Assembly (NCBI RefSeq): GCF_902713425.1
Contig: NC_081195.1
Coordinates: 68,769,382-68,833,381, forward strand
Reading direction: 5' to 3'
Length of the DNA stretch: 64,000 bases
Source: Acipenser ruthenus
Taxonomy: Eukaryota > Chordata > Actinopteri > Acipenseriformes > Acipenseridae
In this document: piece by piece, positions 24,701 through 33,527 of the stretch
Layout of the letters: every line of letters begins with the position of its first letter
Numbering within the stretch: position 1 is the first letter of the stretch
Notes under the pieces: model-generated
Databases searched by the model: none
What the model was told of the DNA's origin: nothing
Seen by the model: only the letters and a program-made list of their open reading frames with translations
Program-made: the position numbers and the translations under genes

Positions 24701-27700
24701 AATACTGCCACCTGTGGATGAATTTTGGTATTTTGAGCCCATAATCATTTCTGCTTATTTGTTGAATTGTAAACTGTAATAACTGGAGCGCCAGAAAGAT
24801 GTATTTATTTATTTTCATGTTTGTGTTATTTTTAAATGCATCCTTGTCGTGATCCTTCTTGCTGCGTGTGTGTGTGTGTGTGTGTGTGTGTTGAGTAGCT
24901 GCTGTGTTTTGTGTGCAGAGTGTAGAGCAGGAGGAGGAGGAGACTGTCTCTGCGGTGGGGTTCCTCAATGTGAAGAGAAGGAGCAGGGCGGTGCAGCAGG
25001 ACCAGGCTGTGCCAGGCAGCGACGACACTGTAAACAATTTCCTTGGCACGCTCCCGCACCTCTCTACTCTAGACTGCACCACCCGGGGGCGCTGTATTCT
25101 TTGAAAGGGGCTTGTTTGTCGGTCCGTCACATCTGTGAATGTGTTTGAATGAAAAGCACTGTGGTGACGTACAGTCAATTGGTCCATGAACACAACTGTC
25201 CTGTTCTAGTGACTTTGGTAGTCTTGTTCTTCCCTTGTAGTTGGCACGATGTAGTAGAGTGACCAGGTTTGCAAGTATTTGTAAGCATGTACATTGACTA
25301 TAGAAAACTTCACAAGTACTGTTTACACTTAGGCACTTGTTGATTGTTCTGAGGGGACTAACGTAGGGGACTAACTTGAAAAAACTTCAGGAATTGTGTT
25401 ATTATAGAGGTAACGGTTCAAATAATAAAAAAAGTCTGGATACAGTACTGGGTGAATGTAGCTGCGAGAAGCATGGACACCCCTAGTACTGTAGGCACTA
25501 ACCATTTCAATAAGTATTAAAGAGCAAATAATGCTGGGGAAAGCCATGCCTCCTAACATCAGAACAGATGTATAACTATGCTGGAGTTTCTCTAGGGGAT
25601 TTTGCCGAGTAGATCCATCTGTCTCTGCCCCACAAGCAGAGCAATCTTTTGAAAAGCTTGTGCCATTGATTTGGTCATGGTTATTAGGCTTCACCGGTGG
25701 AGAGATACAGGTCTGTGTGTTATATTGCAGTTGTTCCTGGACCCTGTTTTGTTGGTTGTGTGTGAAATGGCACGGCACTTGTTTTGCTTATTTAGTATGT
25801 CCACTGCACATTCACAGGGTGTTTATGGGGGGTGATGGTTAGAGAGTGTTGTGAATCATCTGTACTTGCCTGTTTATTGAGCACTGGCAACTGCTTGTGC
25901 TGAAGTGTAACTACCTAACCTCCTTCTTCCCGTCCCAGGACCTGTCTGAGCTCTCTGCACCCGAGACCCTAGCCAGGGAGAGTAGGGACCCTGGGACCCC
26001 CAAACGAGGGGCCCTTCTGGGGGGCAAAGTCAGCGACTCCCCACGATCCACCAGGAAGACCAGAGTAGAAGTAAATATTAATTCTGGTGGTGGCGATGAG
26101 AAATGATTGATCCTGTTTCACTTTAGCTGAATCTCTAAATCCTGTGTTGCAGGTTATAGGACTTCTGCTATTGCCTGTAACACACAAAGAGAATGGGAAG
26201 GGTGCGCACTGTACCCCAGTCAGACTTGTAGCGTCAACGGGCCTCAATAAAACAGGGTGCCAAAGCGACAATGAAGTGTGGAAAAGATGAGTTGCTAAAG
26301 AATAAGTTTCATGCCTTTGTTGCTGCCCCTCCTCCTCCCGATTCACCCATTCTGACACCCCTGTTTGTGTTCTCCCCCTCCCCACACAGGAGATCCCAGA
26401 GCCCCTATTAGTGAGACGAGTGCGTGATGTCAGTAAGGGCCTTGGATCCAATGAGCTCCCCCAGATTCAACCACAACCCATCCAGCCCCCTAATGAAAGC
26501 AGCCCCGGGACACCAAGGAAACTAAGCGCACACCTCAAAGTAAACTCACGCTGCAGTGTTATACACCTGTCGCATAACCTTGTTATTACACATTTCATAC
26601 AAATGTTATCTACCCTTATCAGTGCTACGCGGTTCAGTCTTACATTTATACACATGCATGTAGGAGGGTGAGCAGGACAGATGTGTTTATTATTCTCTCT
26701 TATTTCATTGATTTTCTCATTTGTATTTATAATTTGAACAGTAGCTTTCGAAGTGTTGGTTTTGGTGACTGTCTCTTGCACGTGTTGGTTTAAAATGCAG
26801 GCGAGGCAGGGGAACTCGTTATTCCTGGAGTCCTAGAAAAGAGACAAAGTAAGTGTGAAGATATGCCTGCTTGGACAATCCAAAGCTTAGTTTTCTTATG
26901 TTTTTATTGTTAATCTAAATTCAATCTTGTGCTGAAGCTTCACAATGTCCACATGTGGAAATGCAAGACTGAACCCACATGCACAGTAAAAAAAAAAAAA
27001 AGCTAGTTAGGTTTGATGACAAAAAATAATGTCTACCTGGGCTAATGTAGCAGGCTTACTGGGTCACGGTAGTTTTGGGTTTGTTTCCTTGTTTTGTGCC
27101 AATGTAATTTTGTTTTTAAATGTAAACTTCAAAACCAGTGGTGTTGCCCACTTTGTGTTGGGTCTGCCCAGCTCGCCCCTTTCATGGGCATTCCTATGCA
27201 GTCGTGAAGTATTGGAGTTTCATTTGCAGGAGAGTGAGGAGGAAGGTTGGCGTGACACCACAGAGACTCCCCCTGCCAGGCAGACAAAGATCCCTCGTCC
27301 TGCGCCTGTGGCCCTGCTGGACACTGCCCTGCTGGACACTGCCCTGCTGGAGGTGACTTGTCTGCTTGAACACCGGCAGCACTGCGCTTCAGTCATCCTC
27401 ATAGCCACGAGCAAGCATGCAAGCATGCACCAGTACAGCAGCCTACATCAGCTCCTCTGCCTTTTTTGTGATTTATTCTGTGTGGTATATCCCTTTTTCA
27501 ATTTCGCCTAAGTTTACCTTTCCAGGTGGTAGTGTCAGACTCTAATTTCCTCTTTGAGATAGGGGGAGGCTTTCCATGGTGACCCACAAGCAATGAAAAG
27601 ACTGGCTATTGATGAGAGGCCTGACATCACCTGTGTCTGTAGCATACAGTTCACCATGAAGTGATTCACGCAGTTACCCTACGTTTTTTAAATCCAGGCT

Positions 27701-30700
27701 TTTTATACAGTTTTTATATTTTTGGTTTCTTATAAGCCATATGTAATATTGACCGGATGTTTTTGTTTTCCTTTTTTTTTTTTAAGGTAACTAGTTAGTT
27801 TTATTTTGTACTCCATTTCATATACAGTACTACCTGTATAATATAAATTGAACTATGGCTATGAAACTTGTGGTGACCGAGTAATTTTGTACTCCATTTC
27901 ATATACAGTACTACCTGTATAATATAAATTGAACTATGGCTATGAAACTTGTGGTGACTGAGTAATTTTGTTGCCACTGTACAATATGTGGATCTTAAAA
28001 TAAAAGAACAGGATTACAGAAACAACTAAGGAGTTTGTTGAAATGCCATCTAAAACCTCGCGCAGTCCTCGTAAAGATCACAAAGGCAAGGGCGCTGTTA
28101 ATTAAACCGCAAAGGTTTTATTACATGCGTATTGAGGTTTAAACATACCGCATGCTTATAAGATCACTCGGCCACTTCCACTGCTGCTGTGGAAGAATGT
28201 AACAGAGCCGGTACACTTTACTGTGAGTGAATATAACAGAGCCGGTACACTTTACTGTGAGTGAATGTAACAGAGCCAGTACACTTTACTGTGAGTGAAT
28301 ATAACAGAGCCGGTACACTTTACTGTGAGTGAATGTAACAGAGCCGGTACACTTTACTGTGAGTGAATGTAACAGAGCCGGTACACTTTACTGTGAGTGA
28401 ATGTAACAGAGCCGGTACACTTTACTGTGAGTGAATGTAACAGAGCCGGTACACTTTACTGTGAGTGAATGTAACAGAGCCGGTACACTTTACTGTGAGT
28501 GAATGTAACAGAGCCGGTACACTTTACTGTGAGTGAATATAACAGAGCCGGTACACTTTACTGTGAGTGAATATAACAGAGCCGGTACACTTTACTGTGA
28601 GTGAATGTAACTTTACCGTTTTGCACAGATCAAACCGAGTTACTGAGACTGAATCTTGGGAAATGGAGGGCTTACTGTGGCTTGCAGCTCGTACTGTGGC
28701 TTGCAGCTCGTACTGTGGCTTGCAGCTCGTACTGTGGCTTGCAGCTCGTACTGTGGCTTGCAGCTCGTACTGTGGCTTGCAGCTCGTACTGTGGCTTGCA
28801 GCTCGTACTGCGGCTTGCAGCTCGTACTGCGGCTTGCAGCTCGTACTGTGGCTTGCAGCTCGTACTGTGGCAGGTCATGGTTGTCTACTTTTTCACGTCA
28901 CTGATGGCTGTAATTTAGAAGCTGTGGCAGGTGTGGTTTATTATTGGCACCTTCTTTGGTGGTCTCGCAATCTTGTTACCTTTCGCTTGTTGTTGCAGAT
29001 TATTTTGCTCTGCAGTTTTTACCAACAACAGCACAAAGTGGCCTAGTAGTTTTCTTTGTTCTTTTTAGAACCACTCTGTACAATATAGCTCCAACATTGG
29101 GTATAGGACCTGAGAATCATGCATGCAGGCTGAAAGGGCTGCCCATGTTTGAGACCTGAACATCCTTGCCCCTGTTGAGCACTCGAGTGCTGGGAAGCGC
29201 TGCTGTATAGGGGATTAACAGTTTGCCGTGGCAGGCAGCGCTGGTGAGCAGGGGGACTGAGCAGTGCGTTCTCCTCTCCAGGAAGATATCCTGGAGCCGA
29301 TGGCTGAAGACGCCACAGACGCCCCCAAGCAGAAAACCAGGCAGCAGAAAATCTGTGGTTTCCTGAAACTGGTCAAACCCCAAGAAAGTGTCTTCTCTTA
29401 TGGGCACTGGTGCATGCGGAGGGCTGCGTGTGGGTTACTGGCTTTCTTCAACACAGCTTTCACCCGTGGTGTCGCCACTCCACCAACAACGGAGACCGTG
29501 GCAGGAGAGTGCCATTATCGGGACTGTATTTGCAACCACAGCTTTTTTGTTTGTTGTTGTTGTCATTCATGCTAGATCCATGACTCTTTATTTTCAGAGC
29601 ATTCCTGGCTTTGCATGACCTTACCTAACCCAACTCTCTTTCCTCCAAACCCACATGGTGACCTAGGAAAGCTGCTTGGGTAAATGGTTCTGTACTCTTG
29701 AGCACTGCAGGGTCTGTGAGGGGGAGTGCTTACCTTGGGGCTGCGTGCTTACACACACCCTACTGAGCTGTCTGCCTCTTCCCTGCAGGTGGAGGGACGG
29801 ACAGCAGGAGGGGACTACGTCGAGCAGACCCAGGAGAGGGACATTCTCAAGGAGATGTTTCCCAACCAAGTGGCAACGCCGACTGGAATCAGGTCAGTTC
29901 TCCATGCCTTTGAGCCATGCTGCCAGTTCTGCACATGTCCAGGGTTTCACTCTGACAAATCTCCACCACATCTCATTAAAGCTTTATATATTAAATAACA
30001 GAGGCGTTGCAGAGAGTTCTGCAGTAAATACATTGATTTTAAAATACAGTAAAAATAAAGTAGTGAAATAAATGAGAAGCACAGATGTTGTGGTATTTAA
30101 ACATATTGTAACAATTGCAGTAGATCTTGACACACACAGTATACTATTACTTTGTTTTATTTATATTTTTGTATGTGCCAGGTTGTAATTCTCAGTCACT
30201 CTGTATTACAAGCAATCCATTATTTGATCCTATTTCACAACATACATGATCGGTCCTTAAAGCTATCGCATGTACCGTAATTGCTCTGCTGCTTTATAGA
30301 GCTGAGACGAATGTATGTTTTGAATTTTTCAAATATTTAAAAAAAATATATATATATAAAAATATTTGTATAAATAAACCTGATACCCCATCAAATTACC
30401 TATTAAATAATTCATTGATACAGAATGTATTGTTTTCAATTGCATAATATGTTTCTGATCTAGAGTTATTTATACATCCTGCTATATGAACCGATACGAA
30501 CGTGGTAGTTGCCGCAGAATATATTTCAAGCTGTATGTGTTTGTTTGAATTTGAGTATTCGAATGTCCCCCTCCCTCTCCACAGCGCTACCTGCCGCAGG
30601 CCGATCCGCGGTGCGGCGGGACGCCCCCTGGACAGGAGTTTGTTCCGGCTGGACGACTCGCTGCTGCTCCGCTCCCAGACCAGCTACCACTCCAACCTGA

Positions 30701-30957
30701 GGACAGAGTCCTTCAAACCAGCCAGCCCTGCTTTCACTACAACCAAAACCAACTCGTCCTCCTCCTCCTCCGCCGGCGGCTCCGCGGCGTCGCGCCGCTC
30801 TTTCCCCGTCTGGATCCAGCTACTCCTGCTCTCCCTGGTTGCCGGCTTCCTATTCTTCATCTACCAAGCCATGGAGACCAACCACATGAACCCCTTCACC
30901 CAGGACGCCTCTGCTGCTGCCCCTGCTGCCTCTACTCCCCAGGTCCAGGACCAGTGA
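11555..30957 (+). CDS. TMPO: Thymopoietin / lamina-associated polypeptide 2 (LAP2-beta-like), 11 coding exons
   Basis: Inner nuclear membrane protein that ties lamins and chromatin to the envelope; the LEM domain of this family binds BAF (BANF1). Joined exons 11555-11791, 19425-19542, 21509-21661, 23172-23269, 24919-25029, 25939-26070, 26390-26539, 27230-27352, 29282-29371, 29789-29892 and 30585-30957 keep one frame and give about 562 aa (human LAP2-beta is about 454). Residues 1-50 form the LEM-like domain ([20 protein letters not shown]), residues about 93-133 the LEM domain, and residues about 513-533 one transmembrane segment just before the short lumenal tail, as in LAP2-beta. The conserved block ERDILKEMF...TPTGI precedes the last exon. 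No LAP2-alpha-type large exon is present, as expected outside mammals. The middle exons diverge strongly from mammals, and the donor of the 29282 exon is the least certain boundary. SLC25A3 follows downstream in the same orientation. Confidence 0.93.
11792..13284 (+). other. TMPO intron 1, 5' part: no gene seen
   Basis: AT-rich intronic DNA with a short (CA)n tract near 13.0 kb and poly-T runs. I see no conserved coding or RNA structure. Confidence 0.6.
13285..13906 (+). mobile_element. 5'-truncated LINE 3' end (CR1/L2-like reverse transcriptase C-terminus)
   Basis: An open frame up to a stop at 13762 encodes [34 protein letters not shown] and [13 protein letters not shown], the C-terminal part of jockey-superclade LINE ORF2; [20 protein letters not shown] follows in the same frame after that stop. 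The tail GATGGGCTGAATGGCC matches the tail of the LINE at 35.3 kb. The ORF is not a host gene. Confidence 0.88.
14320..14660 (+). repeat. Two diverged A-tailed repeat units in TMPO intron 1
   Basis: Two related stretches share CCTCCAATTAAAACC, TGTGTTTGA/AATGG and a GGAGG...CCTCC stem, each ending in a long A run (14442-14460, 14546-14566). It resembles a retroposed short repeat; family unknown. Confidence 0.45.
14700..15110 (+). repeat. Unclassified DNA-element-like fragment
   Basis: The right part holds CCCGGGTTAACCCGAG and TTTCACACTATATGG, and ends GTGTGAAAGGGGCTTT, wording typical of fish DNA-transposon ends. No matching left end was found, so family and limits are unresolved. Confidence 0.3.
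15640..15710. repeat. (TA)n microsatellite
   Basis: About 70 bp of alternating TA with small interruptions in TMPO intron 1. Confidence 0.95.
16106..16620 (+). mobile_element. piggyBac-like MITE, copy 1 (right end lost)
   Basis: It starts at a TTAA (16102-16105) followed by CCCTTTGCGGTGCATTTATT and aligns along its length with the copy at 17692. The right terminal repeat is not recognisable; the end runs into a short palindrome (GTTCACCCT...AGGGTGAAC). Confidence 0.75.
17692..18284 (+). mobile_element. piggyBac-like MITE, copy 2 (complete)
   Basis: 593 bp flanked by TTAA on both sides (17688-17691, 18285-18288), with terminal repeats CCCTTTG...CAAAGGG. TTAA targets and CCC...GGG ends are piggyBac hallmarks. 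There is no transposase frame, so it is non-autonomous. The right subterminal region repeats GTCGGAC/GTCCGAC motifs. Confidence 0.85.
18646..19038 (+). repeat. Intron 1 copy of a duplicated segment flanking TMPO exon 2
   Basis: Diverged direct duplicate of 20033-20401, including TATGCAACAAAA and the shared stretch TTATTGGCACTCGATTTAAA. At its left edge a degraded piece of the 37-bp unit (CCAACGCT...TTGTGTGTAGCTGCC) is visible. Confidence 0.85.
19425..19542 (+). CDS. TMPO: TMPO coding exon 2 (first half of LEM domain)
   Basis: Acceptor CTTCCTCAG, then [16 protein letters not shown] and the first LEM helices, ending PIV in phase 1 at donor GTAGGT. The phase fits exon 3 (...[13 protein letters not shown]). 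The last 20 exon bases and the donor are the first unit of a 37-bp tandem array running into the intron. Confidence 0.92.
19523..20066 (+). repeat. 37-bp array duplicating the TMPO exon 2 end and splice donor
   Basis: About 15 head-to-tail units. The first is the real exon 2/intron 2 junction; each later unit repeats about 20 exon-like bases (AGCCAGGACCCATTGTGT) plus the intron start. Eight units, including the real one, keep the GTAGGT donor, six have GCAGGT, and the last reads GTAGCT. Reading through the first unit meets TGA at about 19560, so a downstream donor would truncate the protein within the LEM domain. Minus-strand ORFs of about 205 aa here are repeat artefacts. Confidence 0.95.
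20033..20401 (+). repeat. Intron 2 copy of the duplicated segment flanking TMPO exon 2
   Basis: Direct duplicate of 18646-19038, starting at the last 37-bp unit. The pair brackets exon 2 at a spacing of about 1.4 kb, consistent with an old local tandem duplication. Confidence 0.85.
21509..21661 (+). CDS. TMPO: TMPO coding exon 3 (second half of LEM domain)
   Basis: Acceptor TTGTAG, then [14 protein letters not shown], the final LEM helix, then a Pro/Ala/Asn-rich linker and SDQYSDKEQ, matching the human SDRYSDNEE region. It ends in phase 1 before GTACAC. Confidence 0.92.
22600..23118 (+). mobile_element. tRNA-derived SINE (about 520 bp) in TMPO intron 3
   Basis: The head GGCTCCTGAGTGGCGCATCC resembles a tRNA with a Pol III A box, and a B-box-like stretch lies near GACTCGAACC. 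An A-rich tail follows. A 15-bp target duplication with one mismatch flanks it (22585-22599, 23119-23133, GTTTCYTTCTGAAGT). From memory this body is common in sturgeon and paddlefish sequence. It contains a long G run at 22752-22764. Confidence 0.85.
23172..23269 (+). CDS. TMPO: TMPO coding exon 4
   Basis: Acceptor TTTCTTTACAG, donor GTGAGT. It encodes a basic segment ending [11 protein letters not shown], matching TRRIEHNQ in human LAP2. A SINE ends about 50 bp upstream of the acceptor. Confidence 0.9.
23485..24073 (-). mobile_element. piggyBac-like MITE, copy 3 (complete, inverted)
   Basis: 589 bp in TMPO intron 4 with TTAA at 23481-23484 and 24074-24077 and the same ends as copy 2 in reverse. 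GTCGGACTGTGTCCGACAT and a near-copy sit at its left end. Confidence 0.85.
24866..24891. repeat. (TG)n microsatellite upstream of TMPO exon 5
   Basis: About 13 TG repeats ending 27 bp before the exon, within or next to the branch-point region. Confidence 0.95.
24919..25029 (+). CDS. TMPO: TMPO coding exon 5 (divergent)
   Basis: 37 codons in phase 0 between GTGTGCAG and [21 protein letters not shown] and a basic stretch. It has no clear mammalian match, but splice sites and phase fit. A (TG)n tract lies 27 bp upstream of the exon. Confidence 0.72.
25939..26070 (+). CDS. TMPO: TMPO coding exon 6
   Basis: 44 codons, phase 0, acceptor CGTCCCAG, donor [20 protein letters not shown] and [10 protein letters not shown] resemble the human region LTRESTRGSRRTPRKRVE. 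Confidence 0.82.
26390..26539 (+). CDS. TMPO: TMPO coding exon 7 (divergent)
   Basis: 50 codons, phase 0, acceptor CCCACACAG, donor GTAAAC. Product begins [15 protein letters not shown] and is Pro/Gln-rich. It is placed by frame and splice sites rather than clear homology. Confidence 0.72.
27230..27352 (+). CDS. TMPO: TMPO coding exon 8 (with 15-bp internal repeat)
   Basis: 41 codons, phase 0, acceptor CATTTGCAG, donor GTGACT. Begins [15 protein letters not shown] and ends in a short tandem repeat [13 protein letters not shown]. Divergent from mammals. Confidence 0.7.
27803..27970. repeat. Two-copy 81-bp tandem duplication
   Basis: Two head-to-tail copies differing at very few bases (CCGAG/CTGAG) in TMPO intron 8. 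The near-identity suggests a recent event. Confidence 0.95.
28195..28615. repeat. 34-bp minisatellite (about 12 copies)
   Basis: Head-to-tail units containing ACAGAGCCGGTACACTTTAC; copies vary mainly at GAATGT/GAATAT. In TMPO intron 8. Confidence 0.95.
28673..28870. repeat. 19-bp minisatellite (about 10 copies)
   Basis: Unit ACTGTGGCTTGCAGCTCGT, about 60 bp downstream of the 34-bp array. A repeated 19-aa pattern is open in several frames because the period is not a multiple of three; these are not genes. Confidence 0.95.
29282..29371 (+). CDS. TMPO: TMPO coding exon 9 (3' boundary tentative)
   Basis: Acceptor CTCTCCAG, then [20 protein letters not shown], loosely like the human ILPITEFSDIPRRAPKKPLT segment. 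The end shown uses the phase-compatible but weak donor GTCAAA. The frame stays open to about 29573, so a later donor or an alternative terminal exon is possible. Confidence 0.55.
29789..29892 (+). CDS. TMPO: TMPO coding exon 10 (conserved beta-isoform region)
   Basis: Acceptor CCCTGCAG, donor GTCAGT, ends in phase 2. Encodes [20 protein letters not shown], nearly identical to the human [20 protein letters not shown] region. Confidence 0.92.
30585..30957 (+). CDS. TMPO: TMPO terminal coding exon (transmembrane segment)
   Basis: Acceptor CTCCACAG. Begins [13 protein letters not shown] (human CRRPIKGAAGRPL), then a Ser-rich linker, then the membrane segment [20 protein letters not shown] and the lumenal tail [12 protein letters not shown] at 30955. 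This exon defines the membrane-anchored LAP2-beta class. Confidence 0.95.
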
Positions 30958-33056
30958 GACTCCTGTGCCCTGCTCAATCCACGCCTCTCCCTGCCGTCCT
31001 TCTCTACATACCAGAAGCTGGTTTATCGTGATCTGATACTTTTTTTTGTTTTACGGTTTCTGATTTATTTTTTATTTTTCCAGCTATGCTGAGAGTCAGT
31101 AGTCCGGTAACTGGTACCTCAGTAATTTCACAGTGTAAGCACCCTTGTGGAAATGGTCAGTAGCTTCCAGTGAGCACACAGAGAGGCTAGTGTGTAGCCC
31201 AGTGGCTAGAGACTGTAGGCCTCCCGGGTCAGAATGGCAGTTCTGCAACTTACTGATTTACCGTGCGTCTCTTGTGAGACTGCAGGGATGGAAATGAGAC
31301 TCCTATTGCATAGCAGTTGGATCCAGTCCGGATTTTACTGTTGGTCTAATCACACATCTGAGCTTGTTCCCTATACACTGACTAATCAAGCTCGTATTAT
31401 AACCTGGAATGGGTGAAACTGCTTTGCAATAGGCGTTGTATTTCTGTTCCATGATCTTTTTCATGGGGTTGTTCAATGTGCCTCATCCCAAACTGTGAAG
31501 TCAGATCGAAACCGGTCCTATGCACTGGAATCTGCCTAGTCATCCTGGTCTTCTAAATGTGTAATCCCTTTGACTGGACCAAGAAAGCTTTCTTGTACAA
31601 GCAGAGATCTGTTTTTCAGGGGGTAAAATACTGTGTGAGACAGTAAGTGATCCCGAAGTAACTTTGTATCTGTGTTTTATTGTTTGGAACACAACAGGTC
31701 CTAATGAATTTGCAATCGCAGCAAGCGGTATTTGATTAGTCAGGTTGAGCAATCAATCTCTTGCATTCTCACCTCATAAAGAGGAAGGGCTAATCTTCTA
31801 ATCTTTTTATTAATGTTTTATTCTCTTGGTCCAGGCTTGGAAAGTTACAATACTTTTCCCTTCATTTCTAAAATAAAAAATAAACTAGGCTGGTATAGTG
31901 AATTTTTCTTTTATATTTTTTATTACGTTTTATCAGGTTTCTTGTAGCTGTGACTATATCTATGCTGGGACCTCTCCCATGTTCAGACACTGTTCAACTC
32001 CTTCAGCACAAAGCAACGCTACAGAAAGCCTACAGTGACACAGATATACTTGTTAGGATGTTGCTGAGAATTGGTGTACTAGTCTGCTCTTTCATTCTCT
32101 TTCCTGTACTATTAGAACGGGTTGCAGTTTTGAGTGCAGGTATCTTACAAAGCCCTCTATACAGCTCTGCAGTTCTGAGTGCAGGCATCATGCAAATACC
32201 TCTGTAGGTCTGCAGTGCTGGAAAAGTTAACCAGTCTAAAGGTGTGTTGACTGGCCTCTGGGGAATTATTACCAAATATATTTACATGTGCGCTGTCCTA
32301 AGTGGTAAACCTGAGGATTTTAAAATAATAATAATAGTTTGTCCCTTTTTATAGTAGTAATAGTAACATCAGGGTTGTTCAGAATGGTTAAAGTAAGAAG
32401 AGGAGAACGTGCATGTCCACAAGCTGGTGTCCGTTGGTGTGGCTCTTGTTTTCTTTCTTTTTGTCTGCCAGGAGAGTTTTTTTACTTTTTTATTTTTAAA
32501 GGAAGAAATAAAAGAAAACAAACATTTAAGAAGGTGAAAATTAAACGACTACGACAAAAGAAATCAGGCTACTACTAATATTCTTGGACTTCTGATCTGA
32601 ACATTCATGCCATGTTGAAGTAGGACCGGTTTTTAACAGTTTGTCTGGGGAAGGATTTTTTTTTTTTGTAAACTATGGTATTTTTCTAATGCGAGTGTCT
32701 AAAAAAAATAAAATAAAAAAATAAAATAAAAAAATAAAAAATGAATGAAATGTTTACTAATGAAGTAAAACATGTAAAGGAATTGATGGCATTAAGCTGT
32801 AGCGTAATAATGTGAAACAGCTGGCTTATATGCCTCACAAATATACATGTATTTAAGAAGTAATAACCATGAAAGTTTCCATACAGTGTATTGCAGGATT
32901 TGATTTGTTTTCACTCCTGTGGGAGGGGGCTGGGGTCTGGGTAGAATATTTGGCCAGGGGGAGGGTAAACCTTTTGTACATGACTTTATATGCAGCAGTT
33001 GAAATACTTTAGCCACAGACCTTGTTGTAGAAATCAAAAATAAAATGTCAAACTAA
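30958..33056 (+). other. TMPO: TMPO 3' UTR (extent inferred)
   Basis: About 2.1 kb of AT-rich non-coding sequence after the stop. AATAAA at 33039-33044 is the most plausible distal poly(A) signal; an earlier AATAAA cluster near 31870 could give a shorter mRNA. A palindromic MITE copy lies inside near 31.29-31.45 kb, and a two-copy tandem repeat of roughly 57 bp lies at 32.12-32.22 kb. Confidence 0.5.
31283..31452. repeat. Palindromic MITE family, copy in TMPO 3' UTR
   Basis: Left end GGATGGAAATGAGACTCC and an inverted right end around AAACTGCTTTGCAATAGG. Related to 49138-49270 and 59272-59447. Confidence 0.6.
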
Positions 33057-33527
33057 AATGGACTGTTGTCCTGTTTTTGAATGGGAGAATTCTCCCCCAT
33101 TCATTTTGTTCATGTCATCTCCCCTTTCTGTAATGTTCGTACCATTTTGGCTCCACAGTGAGGTATTTTGATTTGTATTACACACCACCATATACAGTAG
33201 ACCGTACCATCATGTCCTTCTGAAACTTTGCAGCACTTGGTGGTGGTGTTTTAAAGATTCTCATTTCCATTGCCCCCACTGTCATCTGATCAGATCTCTC
33301 AAATTCCATTGCACAGTGTCTCGGTAGAGGCTTGATATCACACCCTGGATACATGCTGCAGAAATTATTACCATGTTATTAATGCCCTATAATATAAGCC
33401 TTTTATTTTTTTTTAGCATGGGCAAATATTAATGAACCTGGACTGAAAAAGGTGCCTGATTTAAACATGCTTTCTTCTGTAGTCTGTTTCTGCCCTTACT
33501 ACAGCTGGAGTATTATGATATTGATTG
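33057..33527. other. Intergenic, nothing recognised
   Basis: Between the likely TMPO poly(A) site and a LINE fragment; no coding or RNA signal seen. Confidence 0.5.
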
